Below, piece by piece: positions 9,399 to 18,055 of a stretch of DNA of 64,000 nucleotides. The stretch lies in the NCBI RefSeq assembly GCF_032921865.1, contig NZ_CP136683.1:62001-126000 (forward strand), in the 5' to 3' direction. Origin of the DNA: Thalassospira lucentensis (GTDB lineage: Bacteria; Pseudomonadota; Alphaproteobacteria; Rhodospirillales; Thalassospiraceae). How positions within the stretch are numbered: the first letter of the stretch is position 1; each line of letters opens with the position of its first letter. The position numbers were made by a program, and so were the translations under genes. Under the pieces are notes generated by a model. That model had not been told where the DNA came from and made no database searches. It saw nothing but the letters and a program-made list of their open reading frames with translations.

Positions 9399-10565
9399 TT
9401 GTCGCCTACCTCTCTAATTCCACATAACAATGAAGCCAAGGCCCTTGGCATCAAAATGGGGCAACCGCTTTTTGAAATCAAAGATCTCGTGCGCCAGCAC
9501 GGCGTGATCGTGAAATCGAGTAATTACGGGCTCTATGGTGATATCAGCCGACGCGTCATGGAACTGGTTTCATCCGCTGTGCCGGAAAGCTCAGTCTATT
9601 CGATCGATGAAATCTTTGCCGATCTGTCAGACTGGCCCCTGCCCGATCTGACCATTTGGGCGCGGGCGCTGAAGGACAGGATCTATCGCGAAACCGGCAT
9701 TCCAGTCGGAATAGGTATATCCCACACCAAGACGCTTGCGAAACTGGCCAATCGGCTGGCAAAGAAATCCGTCAAAGCTGCCGGCGTCCTGGTCCTCGAT
9801 CGCCCGGACTGGATCGATCTGGCACTTGAACGAACAGAGGTTGGCGATGTCTGGGGTATCGGCCGCCAATATGCCCGCAAGCTGTCCGTTTTAGGCATAC
9901 AGAATGCCCGGCAGCTTCGGGACATGCCAGACAGGTCAGCGCGAGACATAATGGCCGTGTGCGGCCTTAAAACGGTCCGTGAGCTGCGGTGTCAACGCTG
10001 TTTCCCGCTGGATGACAGCCCGACCGACAAACAGACGATTTGCGTATCTCGATCGCTTGCAAGTGAGATCACGTCCCCTGACGCGCTCTCTGATCTGCTT
10101 TTCAGCTTTGCCGGCCGCGGCTGCTTCAAACTGCGCCGGGCTGGGCTCGTCTCCGGTCGGATACAGATTTTTGCCCTGGGCAACCGGTTCCGTCCGGATC
10201 GGCCGCAATTCTCGCGCGCGGTCGATATCGGTCTACTGCCGTACTCGAACGACACCAGACATATCTGCATGGCTATTGGCCAGAATGTCGTTCGCCTCTG
10301 GCAACCGAGCCTTCAGGTAAAGAAAGCCGGAATCATGCTGCTTGATCTCTGTCGACCTGAAGCTGCCCCTCGGGACCTGTTTACACCGGCACCGATATCG
10401 ACCTCGCCGCTGATGACCTCCATCGACCGACTGGAAGAAAAGTTCGGTCGTGATTCCGTGGTCATCGGCAGGTTGCCGCGAAGCCGCGTCGACTGGTTTA
10501 CCCGGTCGGACAACCGCAGTCCCTGCTATACGACCCGCTGGAGCGACATACCTCGCTTCAGATGA
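9399..10565 (+). pseudogene. umuC: UmuC-like Y-family polymerase subunit, N-terminus lost at the IS junction
   Basis: Recognisable UmuC sequence starts at NNEAKALGIKMGQPLFEIKD, which is about residue 45-50 of normal UmuC, and continues to the C-terminus (388 residues from a possible TTG). The palm motif SVYSIDEIFADLSDW with its catalytic Asp/Glu, the IGISHTKTLAKLANRLAKK segment and the little-finger domain are present. The N-terminal strand carrying the first catalytic Asp (CNNFYxSCE region) is absent, so polymerase activity is not expected. The gap between IS end (9378) and homology start encodes nothing UmuC-like. No umuD is adjacent. Confidence 0.8.
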
Positions 10566-11051
10566 TCATCCCGGCGCATCTTCTGTAGGACGTTTCGACA
10601 TGGATTTGACCAGGTCGCAGATCCGCTTGCGTTGTTCTTCATCCTCTATGCGGTAGAAATGCCGCAGCAGCTCTAAAGAATCACGTCTTTGCAGGGGATT
10701 GAGCGGGAAGGTGACATCTTTCGCCGACGTCAGATATCGTTCGGAAACGGCCTGATTGCGGACCTCATCAGGCATTTCCTCAAAAAAGAAACCGACCGGC
10801 ACGCTGAAAATCAGGGAAAAGTCAAACAGCCTGGAGGCGCTGATCCGGTTGATGCCGCGCTCGTATTTCTGGATCTGCTGAAAGGTCAGATGAACAGCGT
10901 CGGCCAATGCCTGTTGACCCATGCCGTGAAACACACGCAGCATTTGCACCCGCTTACCAACATGAAGATCAACCGGATCTGGTCCGAGTTTCGACACATC
11001 TCGACTGCGGCGCCCGCGGCGATTGCGGCCAGGCGATGCTGTTTTATTCAT
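10566..11051 (-). CDS. XRE-family transcriptional regulator
   Basis: A 161-residue regulator with an N-terminal basic tail and a classic HTH_XRE domain (LHVGKRVQMLRVFHGMGQQALADAVHLTFQQIQKYERGINRISASRLFDFSLIF). The C-terminal half is an alphaproteobacterial extension (PLQRRDSLELLRHFYRIEDEEQRKRICDLVKS). It is convergent with umuC and their stop codons abut exactly (10565/10566). It probably represses its own promoter; other targets are unknown. Confidence 0.88.
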   Translation of the reverse strand: MNKTASPGRNRRGRRSRDVSKLGPDPVDLHVGKRVQMLRVFHGMGQQALADAVHLTFQQIQKYERGINRISASRLFDFSLIFSVPVGFFFEEMPDEVRNQAVSERYLTSAKDVTFPLNPLQRRDSLELLRHFYRIEDEEQRKRICDLVKSMSKRPTEDAPG

Positions 11052-11123
11052 ACTCTCTCCCCCCGAAATATAGAGGAAGGGCCGTAATCCGGCCCTTCCC
11101 TGCTCGTATCCATTACTTTAGCC

Positions 11124-11285
11124 CTAACCGGGTTGTTTTTGCAGGTCTGTTTTGGAACGCAGCGCCTGATGCGCTGCGTTCAGATAAAACTGGGCTTCAC
11201 GATAGACAGGATCTGCACCCAGCTTTGTCAGTTCAGCGAGAAGCTCGCCGCATGATTTTTCGAGTTCCATATGTTCAGAACGCAT
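11124..11285 (-). CDS. Small hypothetical protein (53 aa)
   Basis: The ATG at 11285 is preceded by AGGGAG at good spacing, which makes it a better start than the longer open frame. The product MRSEHMELEKSCGELLAELTK... is acidic to neutral, helical in appearance and has no membrane segment or recognised domain. It lies between the XRE regulator and another small gene on the same strand, as in plasmid leading regions. Confidence 0.5.
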   Translation of the reverse strand: MRSEHMELEKSCGELLAELTKLGADPVYREAQFYLNAAHQALRSKTDLQKQPG

Positions 11286-11366
11286 ATTATCTCCCTGGTG
11301 TCTTGAACATGAAATCTCCCCCAACAGGTCTTTTGCCTGCCAGCAGGAGATTTTAAGCATCAGGGA

Positions 11367-11546
11367 TTAACGGGCAGTCGTGGGATGGAAAATGCCACTC
11401 AGCAGATGAGTTGACCGACAAACACGTAAAACAACTTGCCTGTCGCAGGTGAAACCGGAGCGGACATCGGCGAGAATGCTCTCTTTTGCATCGGATGAAA
11501 GCAAATCGGCAATTCTCTGCCGTTCCTGAAAGCCGGCTAAGGTCAT
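11367..11546 (-). CDS. Small hypothetical protein (59 aa)
   Basis: ATG at 11546 follows GGGAGAG at about 3-bp spacing. The product (MTLAGFQERQRIADLL ... GIFHPTTAR) has no known motif. It precedes the 53-residue gene on the same strand, and the two may share a transcript. Coding status rests on the ribosome-binding site and strand consistency only. Confidence 0.45.
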   Translation of the reverse strand: MTLAGFQERQRIADLLSSDAKESILADVRSGFTCDRQVVLRVCRSTHLLSGIFHPTTAR

Positions 11547-11663
11547 ACACTCTCCCAAATGACAGTTTGAGCCAGGAACAAATGGGGTAATGCGCCAGTC
11601 AAAATTTAGATTTGGTCCCAGCCCGACCGGATCATTCAACCCATGTTAACGCCCGAATTGAAA

Positions 11664-12047
11664 TCAGGCAAAACGTCTTTTGATGTCCTTCATATCTGCC
11701 TCTGGCAGGGATGGGTATTCAGGTTCAAGCATGTATTCAGGAAAGGCCGCAAGATATGCCTCTGCATCCATGGGTTCCTCTCCCATATACTGACGCTCAT
11801 CCTGTTGCGCTTCATATTCCTGCCACCAGACAGAATAGTGCTCCTGGGCATGACGATCGGAATACTTGTCCCGCAGACTATCTGCATACTTAAAGCGGCA
11901 GGATACAAGCCCGATCAGCTTGCCATTCTCGCGTCTATAGCGAATGTGTGAAGCTCCATAGATCCTGCGCAACCGGGACAGTTCCGGCAAAGTTACATAT
12001 AATACAATGTCATAGCATTTCTGCTTTTCAAGCGTTCCCGCAAGCAT
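11664..12047 (-). CDS. Hypothetical protein (127 aa)
   Basis: A soluble acidic protein with an N-terminal half of mixed alpha/beta character (YDIVLYVTLPELSRLRRIYGASHIRYRREN) and a C-terminal half rich in Glu, Tyr and Trp (HYSVWWQEYEAQQDERQYMGEEPMDAEAYLAAFPEYML). No family is recognised. It starts 4 bases downstream of the histidine-kinase stop on the same strand, so it may be the third gene of that operon. Confidence 0.6.
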   Translation of the reverse strand: MLAGTLEKQKCYDIVLYVTLPELSRLRRIYGASHIRYRRENGKLIGLVSCRFKYADSLRDKYSDRHAQEHYSVWWQEYEAQQDERQYMGEEPMDAEAYLAAFPEYMLEPEYPSLPEADMKDIKRRFA

Positions 12048-12050
12048 TCC

Positions 12051-13262
12051 TCAAGTCTCCCCGGCCGAAAAATCTATAATCAGTTTGGTTCCACCACCCT
12101 TATGGTTTTCCAACGTAACCTTCCCCCCCGATGAGGAAACAATGTTACGTATTACAGCCAGCCCCAGGCCGGTGCCGGCTGTTCCTTTTGTCGTGAAACT
12201 GGGCTCGAAACATAGCTCCAGATTTTCTTTCGCGATCCCTGGTCCTGTATCGCGAACAGTCAGGCGCCCCCTGCCATAGGCAAGATGGACTGTCCCCTCT
12301 CCACCCATGGCATCGCGCGCATTCGCAAACGCTTCGCTGAGAATTGAACGTAACTGTACAGGATCAAAAACCACTGTCCCGCGACAGGAAGAACTCTCCA
12401 GCCTGATGCCCGGCCCCAGAATCTCGGCAAATGAAACGCTCTCCCGCTCAATAAAGCTTTCAAGCAAAAACTCTTCTGACCGGATATGGGATGTCCCCCG
12501 TGCCAGCAGGAGCAACCTGCCGGTCAATTCGGCCATATGATCAATCAGGGCATAAGCGCTTGCAGCTTCCTTTTTCGGATCTCCCATGATCGCACGGTCA
12601 AAGGCCCAGCGCAGGCCGGGAAGTCGGGTATTGAATTCATGAACAATCCCGGCGGCAAACAAGCCAAGCCTTTCCATATGCAAACGGGCTTCTTCGGCCC
12701 GGGACAAACGCAGCTCTGCATTCTTGTAGTAAAGCGCCATAACGGCAATTGACGAGAGAGCCAGAAGGGTCAGCAGGCCGACGAACCAGCGATGAAAAAT
12801 ACTGCGCTGGGAAATGAACAAATCCGGATAAGCGTCATCACGGATCGCAAATTCCATGGCAATGGCCGAGAGCAACTCGGACTGCTCTGCCAGAAGGATT
12901 TTCAAAGCTTCCGGATTACCGGCCCTCATGGCATTGCCGGTCCATTCCACCTGTCGGCCAAAGTTCAAAATTTCTTCGTGACCCAGCCGGAGCTGACCGA
13001 AAATCGGCATTTCAGGCAACATGCGCCCCTGCCCCATATATATGGCGCCCTCAGTCACAAAATCATCGCTGTCACGCAAAGCCAGCGCAAATCGATGCAG
13101 GGCGCGTTCCGTTTGACTGATCTGCCAGATCGCTTCTGCATGCCAGCGGCTCGTGAGGTCAGCTTCCTCCTCGATTTCCATAGCCACTTTAAAAAGAGCG
13201 GCCGACAATCCGAGCACAACCAGGCCTGTTGCAACAAAAGCCAGAATGGTTCTGAGCGTCAT
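12051..13262 (-). CDS. Membrane sensor histidine kinase
   Basis: This 403-residue kinase has two transmembrane segments (about 7-28 and 160-178) flanking a helical periplasmic sensor region, then an atypical phosphoacceptor box (GIVHEFNTRLPGLRWAFD, His as acceptor), an N box (SEAFANARDAMGG), a D/F box (VRDTGPGIAKENLELCFEP) and a G2 box (GTAGTGLGLAVIRNIV). It overlaps the upstream molybdopterin-fold protein gene by 4 bases, suggesting that the two are made together and may sense a common signal. The likely partner is the divergently transcribed regulator at 13854. Confidence 0.9.
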   Translation of the reverse strand: MTLRTILAFVATGLVVLGLSAALFKVAMEIEEEADLTSRWHAEAIWQISQTERALHRFALALRDSDDFVTEGAIYMGQGRMLPEMPIFGQLRLGHEEILNFGRQVEWTGNAMRAGNPEALKILLAEQSELLSAIAMEFAIRDDAYPDLFISQRSIFHRWFVGLLTLLALSSIAVMALYYKNAELRLSRAEEARLHMERLGLFAAGIVHEFNTRLPGLRWAFDRAIMGDPKKEAASAYALIDHMAELTGRLLLLARGTSHIRSEEFLLESFIERESVSFAEILGPGIRLESSSCRGTVVFDPVQLRSILSEAFANARDAMGGEGTVHLAYGRGRLTVRDTGPGIAKENLELCFEPSFTTKGTAGTGLGLAVIRNIVSSSGGKVTLENHKGGGTKLIIDFSAGET

Positions 13263-13726
13263 TCTGCCACCAGTACCATTTCATCAAGCATCCAGACCCA
13301 GAAGGAATCCTTGACCGGACCGACTGTCGAATAATCATAAATGATCCGTAACGGACCACGATCCTCCAGTGCGATCCTGTTTCCATCGACCCGTGTCGCG
13401 AGCATCACATCCGTATCGATAAATTCACTGACCGGTATGCGCACATTGTAACCGTTCAATGCTTTTGCCAGGACAAATCCGGCATCCAGGGGCATATCGG
13501 AATCGGCCAGGACATCTCGCACGAGCGGCCCGGAAAATTTTTTTTCCACATCAGACCAGGTCGTTCGTGTCGAGATGACATTCTGATCAAAACGGTCAAG
13601 TTTGCTAAGTGCATAAGAATGCGAACCAATTTCGGTTGTCACTTTCAGCACCGGTTCCGTGGCACCAGCTGTAAAGCAGGGAAAGCCCGCCAATACAGCC
13701 AGTGCGAGTAGTCGCACCACTTTCAT
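13259..13726 (-). CDS. Periplasmic protein with molybdopterin-oxidoreductase (SUOX-like) fold
   Basis: A 155-residue secreted protein with a signal peptide (cleavage near TAGA). The body (EIGSHSYALSKLDRF...WSDVEKKFSGPLVRDVLADS...ALNGYNVRIPVSEFIDTDVMLATRVDGNRIALEDRGPLRIIYDY) resembles the molybdopterin-binding oxidoreductase fold, but it lacks the cofactor-ligating Cys of true sulfite oxidases, so it is more likely a binding or sensory protein. The 4-base overlap with the histidine kinase supports a sensory accessory role. This role is inferred. Confidence 0.72.
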   Translation of the reverse strand: MKVVRLLALAVLAGFPCFTAGATEPVLKVTTEIGSHSYALSKLDRFDQNVISTRTTWSDVEKKFSGPLVRDVLADSDMPLDAGFVLAKALNGYNVRIPVSEFIDTDVMLATRVDGNRIALEDRGPLRIIYDYSTVGPVKDSFWVWMLDEMVLVAE

Positions 13727-13747
13727 TCAATCCCCCATTTTTGTATG

Positions 13748-13762
13748 ACACTAGGTCAGTGT
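13748..13762. promoter_or_regulatory. Inverted repeat between divergent sensor and regulator genes
   Basis: Arms ACACT and AGTGT are separated by 5 bases in the 127-bp divergent spacer, close to the start of the leftward operon. It is a possible operator for the response regulator; short arms make chance occurrence possible. Confidence 0.35.
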
Positions 13763-13853
13763 TACCAAAAGACAAAAGTGAAGTCGTGCTTCCCACTCCA
13801 AAGGATAGGCCACTTTCGCACTGGTTGTAGCCAACTCTTCGGGCCTGTTCCGC

Positions 13854-14420
13854 ATGAAGAAAGTCTTGATCGTCGAAGATGAACATATCACCAGAGAAAT
13901 GCTGGTGCAGTCCGGACGCATCCTGTTCGGGGATGCCGAAATCCACTCGACAGCCAATCTGCCCGACGCACTTCAGGTGATCGACCAGTACAGACCAATC
14001 GACACAATTCTCCTTGATCTGCGCATTCCGGGAGCGGTCGGCATGGGTGGATTACGCGAAATCCGCAAAGTCGCCCCTACAAGCTGCATCATCGTCTGGA
14101 CAGGCTCATTCGTGCCCGAGGATGCCCCCTATGCCATGAGTGCCGGGGCCAATGGCTTTTTGCCAAAGACGAAATTTCATCTCTCCGACCTTGCCGATGC
14201 CATATCCGAGATTGAACAGGGCAAGAAACTGACATTCGTCGATGCCGACAGCAGTGCCGGAATCCGGCGAACCTATACCGGATTGTCTCCACGGGAAAAT
14301 GAAGTATACGAGCTTGTCTGCCGCGGCCTTGGCACGCAGGAAATCGCCCGACAGCTGGAGACTTCCGACAGATACATCAAACAGGTTCGCCAGCAGATCC
14401 GCAGCAAGCTGGGAACCTGA
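13854..14420 (+). CDS. NarL/LuxR-type response regulator
   Basis: The 188-residue protein has a receiver domain (KKVLIVEDEH at the N-terminus, phosphoacceptor Asp in ILLDLRIPG, conserved Thr in IIVWTGS and Lys in GFLPKT) and a C-terminal LuxR-type helix-turn-helix (TGLSPRENEVYELVCRGLGTQEIARQL...YIKQVRQQIRSKLG). It is transcribed away from the sensor operon across a 127-bp spacer, and is the presumed cognate regulator of the kinase at 12051-13262. Confidence 0.92.
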   Translation: MKKVLIVEDEHITREMLVQSGRILFGDAEIHSTANLPDALQVIDQYRPIDTILLDLRIPGAVGMGGLREIRKVAPTSCIIVWTGSFVPEDAPYAMSAGANGFLPKTKFHLSDLADAISEIEQGKKLTFVDADSSAGIRRTYTGLSPRENEVYELVCRGLGTQEIARQLETSDRYIKQVRQQIRSKLGT

Positions 14421-14427
14421 ACCGGCT

Positions 14428-15198
14428 TTACTCAATTTGCTGCTCTACCCATGCGAGTAGTCCCGCCCGGTTCATATCAAAAGAAGTAACATACACGCCA
14501 AGAGGGCTTATATCATTTGCCCGTTCCGGATCGAAAGCGAGCTCCATGAACAGATTTTCCCTGGTTTCTGCAATCAGCTCGATGGCATATTCACCATCAG
14601 TGACAATGTTTCGGTAAAGCCGGACCTTAAGTTCGCCGGTCCAGGCAAACCTGTGATCCGGAAGCTCGATGAGCTCTCCTTCCGCGCCGAAAGGTAGAAG
14701 GGACAGTTTACGGTCATAGAACAACTGGGCAGGAGCAATATCAAGAATTTCGCGGGCTTTTTCCCACGCCCCACTCCCGAACATGCGTTCGGCAATACTG
14801 TCCGGATCATAAATTTGAGACAGGAAGAACGGAACACCTTCAATCTGGATCAGCGTCGTGCGCGCGAACCGGACAGCATTCATCACCTCTGAAGACAGGT
14901 CTTTAGAACGTGAAGGAAACTCCTGGATAAATTTTTCGCAATATTTGACAAGTTCCGGAACTGGAGAAACTTCATTTTCCAGTTCGCAAATCATCATCTC
15001 GGCGCCAATGCGAACCCGCTGACCCTGAAATTCAATATAACGGGGTCGATGCGATCGACAGGCCTTCAATGCGTCAAAACTCTGACCATAGGATAACGGA
15101 TCCGTGCAATCGATCGGCTCAACATCCTGCGCCAAGGCCATCCGAAACAGGATCGGTGTCAACAGCAGCGCAATTCCCAGGGATTTAAATACAGTCAT
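14428..15198 (-). CDS. Secreted hypothetical protein (256 aa) in the mobilisation operon
   Basis: A signal peptide (FKSLGIALLLTPILFRMALAQ) precedes a soluble domain with four or more Cys residues early on (DCTDPLS, KACRSH, ICELENE, YCEKF), suggesting disulfides in the periplasm. No family is recognised. It overlaps the topoisomerase gene by 4 bases as the last gene of the relaxase operon, so a role in plasmid transfer or cell-envelope interaction is possible but unproven. Its stop is 7 bases from the convergent response-regulator stop. Confidence 0.7.
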   Translation of the reverse strand: MTVFKSLGIALLLTPILFRMALAQDVEPIDCTDPLSYGQSFDALKACRSHRPRYIEFQGQRVRIGAEMMICELENEVSPVPELVKYCEKFIQEFPSRSKDLSSEVMNAVRFARTTLIQIEGVPFFLSQIYDPDSIAERMFGSGAWEKAREILDIAPAQLFYDRKLSLLPFGAEGELIELPDHRFAWTGELKVRLYRNIVTDGEYAIELIAETRENLFMELAFDPERANDISPLGVYVTSFDMNRAGLLAWVEQQIE

Positions 15199-17600
15199 TT
15201 TGCCTTCTTACGCTCCCTTGCCACAAAATGATTCTGGATAAAGGCGCTACACCTTGTCGCATTGAATTTGCAGTCCTGCGGAAGCTCAATCTTGCTGGCC
15301 AATGCCAGTTTTTGTGCAAGTTGAAGCTGTTTTGAGCTTGGTGGAACTGGATGTTCTTCAATCCAGACTGACAGGCGCCTGGCATCCGACAAAACATTCT
15401 GTGGTACGGCAATCCCCAACTGTCCTGCCCGCTTTCGAACAAGTTCAAGCTGCTTGTCAGAAGGCTTGAAGACCGCATGTTCCCGGTGCCTGTTGATGAA
15501 TTCCGAAAGAGCTTCCCGCGATGACAACAATTCTTCAGACAGTTCGAGTTCGGGATTTCCATGCGTGATCGCACGTGCCAGCGCAATCATTTCCCCGGAA
15601 GGAACCCGGAAAGCTTCATCCAGCTTCTGCCTGTGCTGTTCGAGAAAATCAGAACAGGCATCACGGTCCTGCAGAATTTCTTTCGATACGGGAATGCCAA
15701 GCATTTCCGCGGCCCGCCGAACCATAGCCTTCTGCTTTAAGGTCGGGGGACGTGATATGGAAATTCGGGAGATATCCACCAGATCCGCGGGTGCCTGACG
15801 AAGAGCTTCAACCCATCTGGCCGACAATTGGCGGATTTCAGCAATGACATCAGCCATGCCCGTTTTGCCCTGTTCGATCTCGCGCAATCGGGTTTCAATA
15901 TAGGCCGTCATTTTAGGTGAAAGCAGTTCCGGAACAGTCTTACGCCACCCCTTGACGATTTCTGATCCCCTACCCGTTATCTCGATCTTCTTGACGGATC
16001 CGGCGATGTATAACCGCGCGCGAAGGCCCTTGATATGTTCGGCAAAAGTTGACGGCGTTCCAAACCCATATTTCTCAAGAGCCGCCTGAAGAGACTTTTC
16101 CGTAAACCAGGGTGCCGCACGGGTGCTTTTCCTTTTGATGGAACAGTCACTAACATGAACCGTCAATCCATCCTGCAGCTCTATTGGCAACCTGATATTC
16201 ACACTTTCAGAACCAGCCTCTTCATCTTCATCAGCAGCCTGATATAAACGTCTCCAGCCTGGCTTGGTCACAACCTTGCCGGTGGTCCGGAATATCTCCC
16301 CACCCGGGGCCGTCCATGACACATTGGTTTGCAGAAACTCCTCATCAGGCAGATGAGATACCAGAAATCGTCTGGCGATCATGATGAAGAGCTGCTTTTC
16401 GTCTGGATCAAATGCAGAAAGATCAAGATTGGTGCTCTTCAGACGATTGACATTCGGGATAATGGCCGTGTGCGCCGTTATCTTTCTGTCATTGTAGATG
16501 TCGTCTCGCACCCTGAAGCCGGCATCCAGAATACCTGCCGAGCCTTCAGGACAGATTTCCTCAACCTGTCCCAGGCGATCAAGCAGCAATCCGGCTTCCG
16601 CTGCCATGCTCTCGGGCAGATATTCACAGTCCGATCGGGGGTAAAGGATGTGGCCATCGAGATACAGCCGGTTGGCGACAGCCAGTGTATGTGCTGATTC
16701 CCAGCCGAAATGATCGGCAGCATCCCCAAACAGTGAGCTTGAATTGTAGAGCCTTGGTGGCGCTTTCCTGCCCGGCTTTGTCAAAACTTCAAGGGAAATG
16801 CGATCGGGAACAGATGCGCCGATGCGATCCGCAAGTGATCTGTCAAAGATTTTCGGATCAGGGGAATGGATGAGCTCCACAGAGCTGCCACCAACACTGC
16901 AAACAAGCGCCGGTTCAAAATAATCTTCCGGTTTGAAGTTGCGGATGGAAGCACATCGATCTTCTATCAGTGACAGTACCGGACTTTGCACCCGGCCGCC
17001 GGAAACCACAATCGATCGCCGATCTCCCTGACTGAAGGCAAGGTGACTGGCTCTCGTGATTTCCAGACCGATGACAAAATCGGCGATACCACGTGTCAGA
17101 CCTTCACGATATCTGCCGTCAAAGGTACTTGCCTGCTTTTCTGCTCCAAGCGCCTTGCGAAAGGTACGCTCATCCACTGCAGAAAAGATCAGACGGCCTA
17201 TATCTCTCTTCCAGCCGGCGAATTCGAGGGCCTGTCGCCCGATCACTTCCCCTTCCCGATCGTCATCCGTCGCAATAATCCAGCGATCAACCTGCTTGCT
17301 GAGATCGGTTATGATACGGAACTGGCGGGCCTTGAGCGCACCGTTGGAGCTTTCCGCATCCACACAATATCTGAAATCCCTGAAAGGAAACGGCAAGCTG
17401 TCAAATGACCAGGTTTTTAACGCGGGGTCATATTCTTCCGGCGAAAAAAGCCGGAAAAGATGGCCGGCTGCCCATGTAATGATATTGTCGCCGATCCTGT
17501 AAAAACCTGCCGACTTCTCTGCGGCAGACGGTTTTCCGCCCAAAGCCCGGGCCAGGACGGCTGCCTGGGTGTGCTTTTCGGTCAGGTAACCGGTGATCAT
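15195..17600 (-). CDS. topB: Plasmid type IA DNA topoisomerase (TopB/TraE-like) with four C-terminal repeats
   Basis: This 801-residue enzyme relaxes or decatenates DNA through a 5'-phosphotyrosine. The N-terminal TOPRIM domain has D112-D-D114 and E117 (DDDREGE); the active-site tyrosine is probably Y320 in ILYPRSD. The C-terminal 170 residues contain four repeats of about 40 residues with the pattern P-S-x-K-Q-x2-L-x(6)-A...LGI-x-V-P...S-x-F-I-x2-H, where the second repeat is most divergent. Such repeats occur at the ends of plasmid topoisomerases and may bind DNA. The gene overlaps its upstream neighbour by 4 bases in the mobC-relaxase operon, consistent with a role in conjugative DNA processing. 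Confidence 0.92.
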   Translation of the reverse strand: MITGYLTEKHTQAAVLARALGGKPSAAEKSAGFYRIGDNIITWAAGHLFRLFSPEEYDPALKTWSFDSLPFPFRDFRYCVDAESSNGALKARQFRIITDLSKQVDRWIIATDDDREGEVIGRQALEFAGWKRDIGRLIFSAVDERTFRKALGAEKQASTFDGRYREGLTRGIADFVIGLEITRASHLAFSQGDRRSIVVSGGRVQSPVLSLIEDRCASIRNFKPEDYFEPALVCSVGGSSVELIHSPDPKIFDRSLADRIGASVPDRISLEVLTKPGRKAPPRLYNSSSLFGDAADHFGWESAHTLAVANRLYLDGHILYPRSDCEYLPESMAAEAGLLLDRLGQVEEICPEGSAGILDAGFRVRDDIYNDRKITAHTAIIPNVNRLKSTNLDLSAFDPDEKQLFIMIARRFLVSHLPDEEFLQTNVSWTAPGGEIFRTTGKVVTKPGWRRLYQAADEDEEAGSESVNIRLPIELQDGLTVHVSDCSIKRKSTRAAPWFTEKSLQAALEKYGFGTPSTFAEHIKGLRARLYIAGSVKKIEITGRGSEIVKGWRKTVPELLSPKMTAYIETRLREIEQGKTGMADVIAEIRQLSARWVEALRQAPADLVDISRISISRPPTLKQKAMVRRAAEMLGIPVSKEILQDRDACSDFLEQHRQKLDEAFRVPSGEMIALARAITHGNPELELSEELLSSREALSEFINRHREHAVFKPSDKQLELVRKRAGQLGIAVPQNVLSDARRLSVWIEEHPVPPSSKQLQLAQKLALASKIELPQDCKFNATRCSAFIQNHFVARERKKAK

Positions 17601-18055
17601 GCAGCGTCACCAAAAGTATCCCGATCCACAACCGTAAAGGATCCCAGCACATCACTTTGAGGTATGAACCCTTCAAAGGCGGCAACGAAATGAAATCCTT
17701 CCTGGTTTCTCTCGGCAACAACGCATTGCGCGGCAATGATCCAGTTACCGCCCTCGACATGAAGCATGAGAGGTTCCATGCTCATATTGTTGAAGCCGAT
17801 AATCGTGAAAGGAAACCGATCCGTCAGTTCCTTTCTTGTCCAGCGCGTTTCCACCAGAGGCAGGTTCTCCCAAACCCCCTCTGGCGATCGTCGTGACTGA
17901 TCGTCAAGGGCGACAACAAACATCATTTCCCCGGCAAAGGGTCGTTTTACCGACCGGACAGCTTCGCGCCAGTCTGGGGCATCCTCAACACGTTGTGCGA
18001 CTGTTTCCTCTGCATGTGGCAGATATCCGCACACAAGAACCGGTGTTGGCATCAC
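17597..18055 (-). CDS. Hypothetical protein carrying a GNWxIAAQ domain
   Basis: A 152-residue soluble protein between the relaxase and topoisomerase genes, overlapping each by 4 bases. Residues about 60-130 (GVWENLP...RWT...FTIIGFNNMSMEP...GGNWIIAAQ...FHFVAAFEG) align closely with the C-terminus of the BRO-like protein at 39356-40195. The domain is not one I can name. Tight coupling to the relaxase suggests a part in mobilisation or its control. Confidence 0.75.
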   Translation of the reverse strand: MMPTPVLVCGYLPHAEETVAQRVEDAPDWREAVRSVKRPFAGEMMFVVALDDQSRRSPEGVWENLPLVETRWTRKELTDRFPFTIIGFNNMSMEPLMLHVEGGNWIIAAQCVVAERNQEGFHFVAAFEGFIPQSDVLGSFTVVDRDTFGDAA

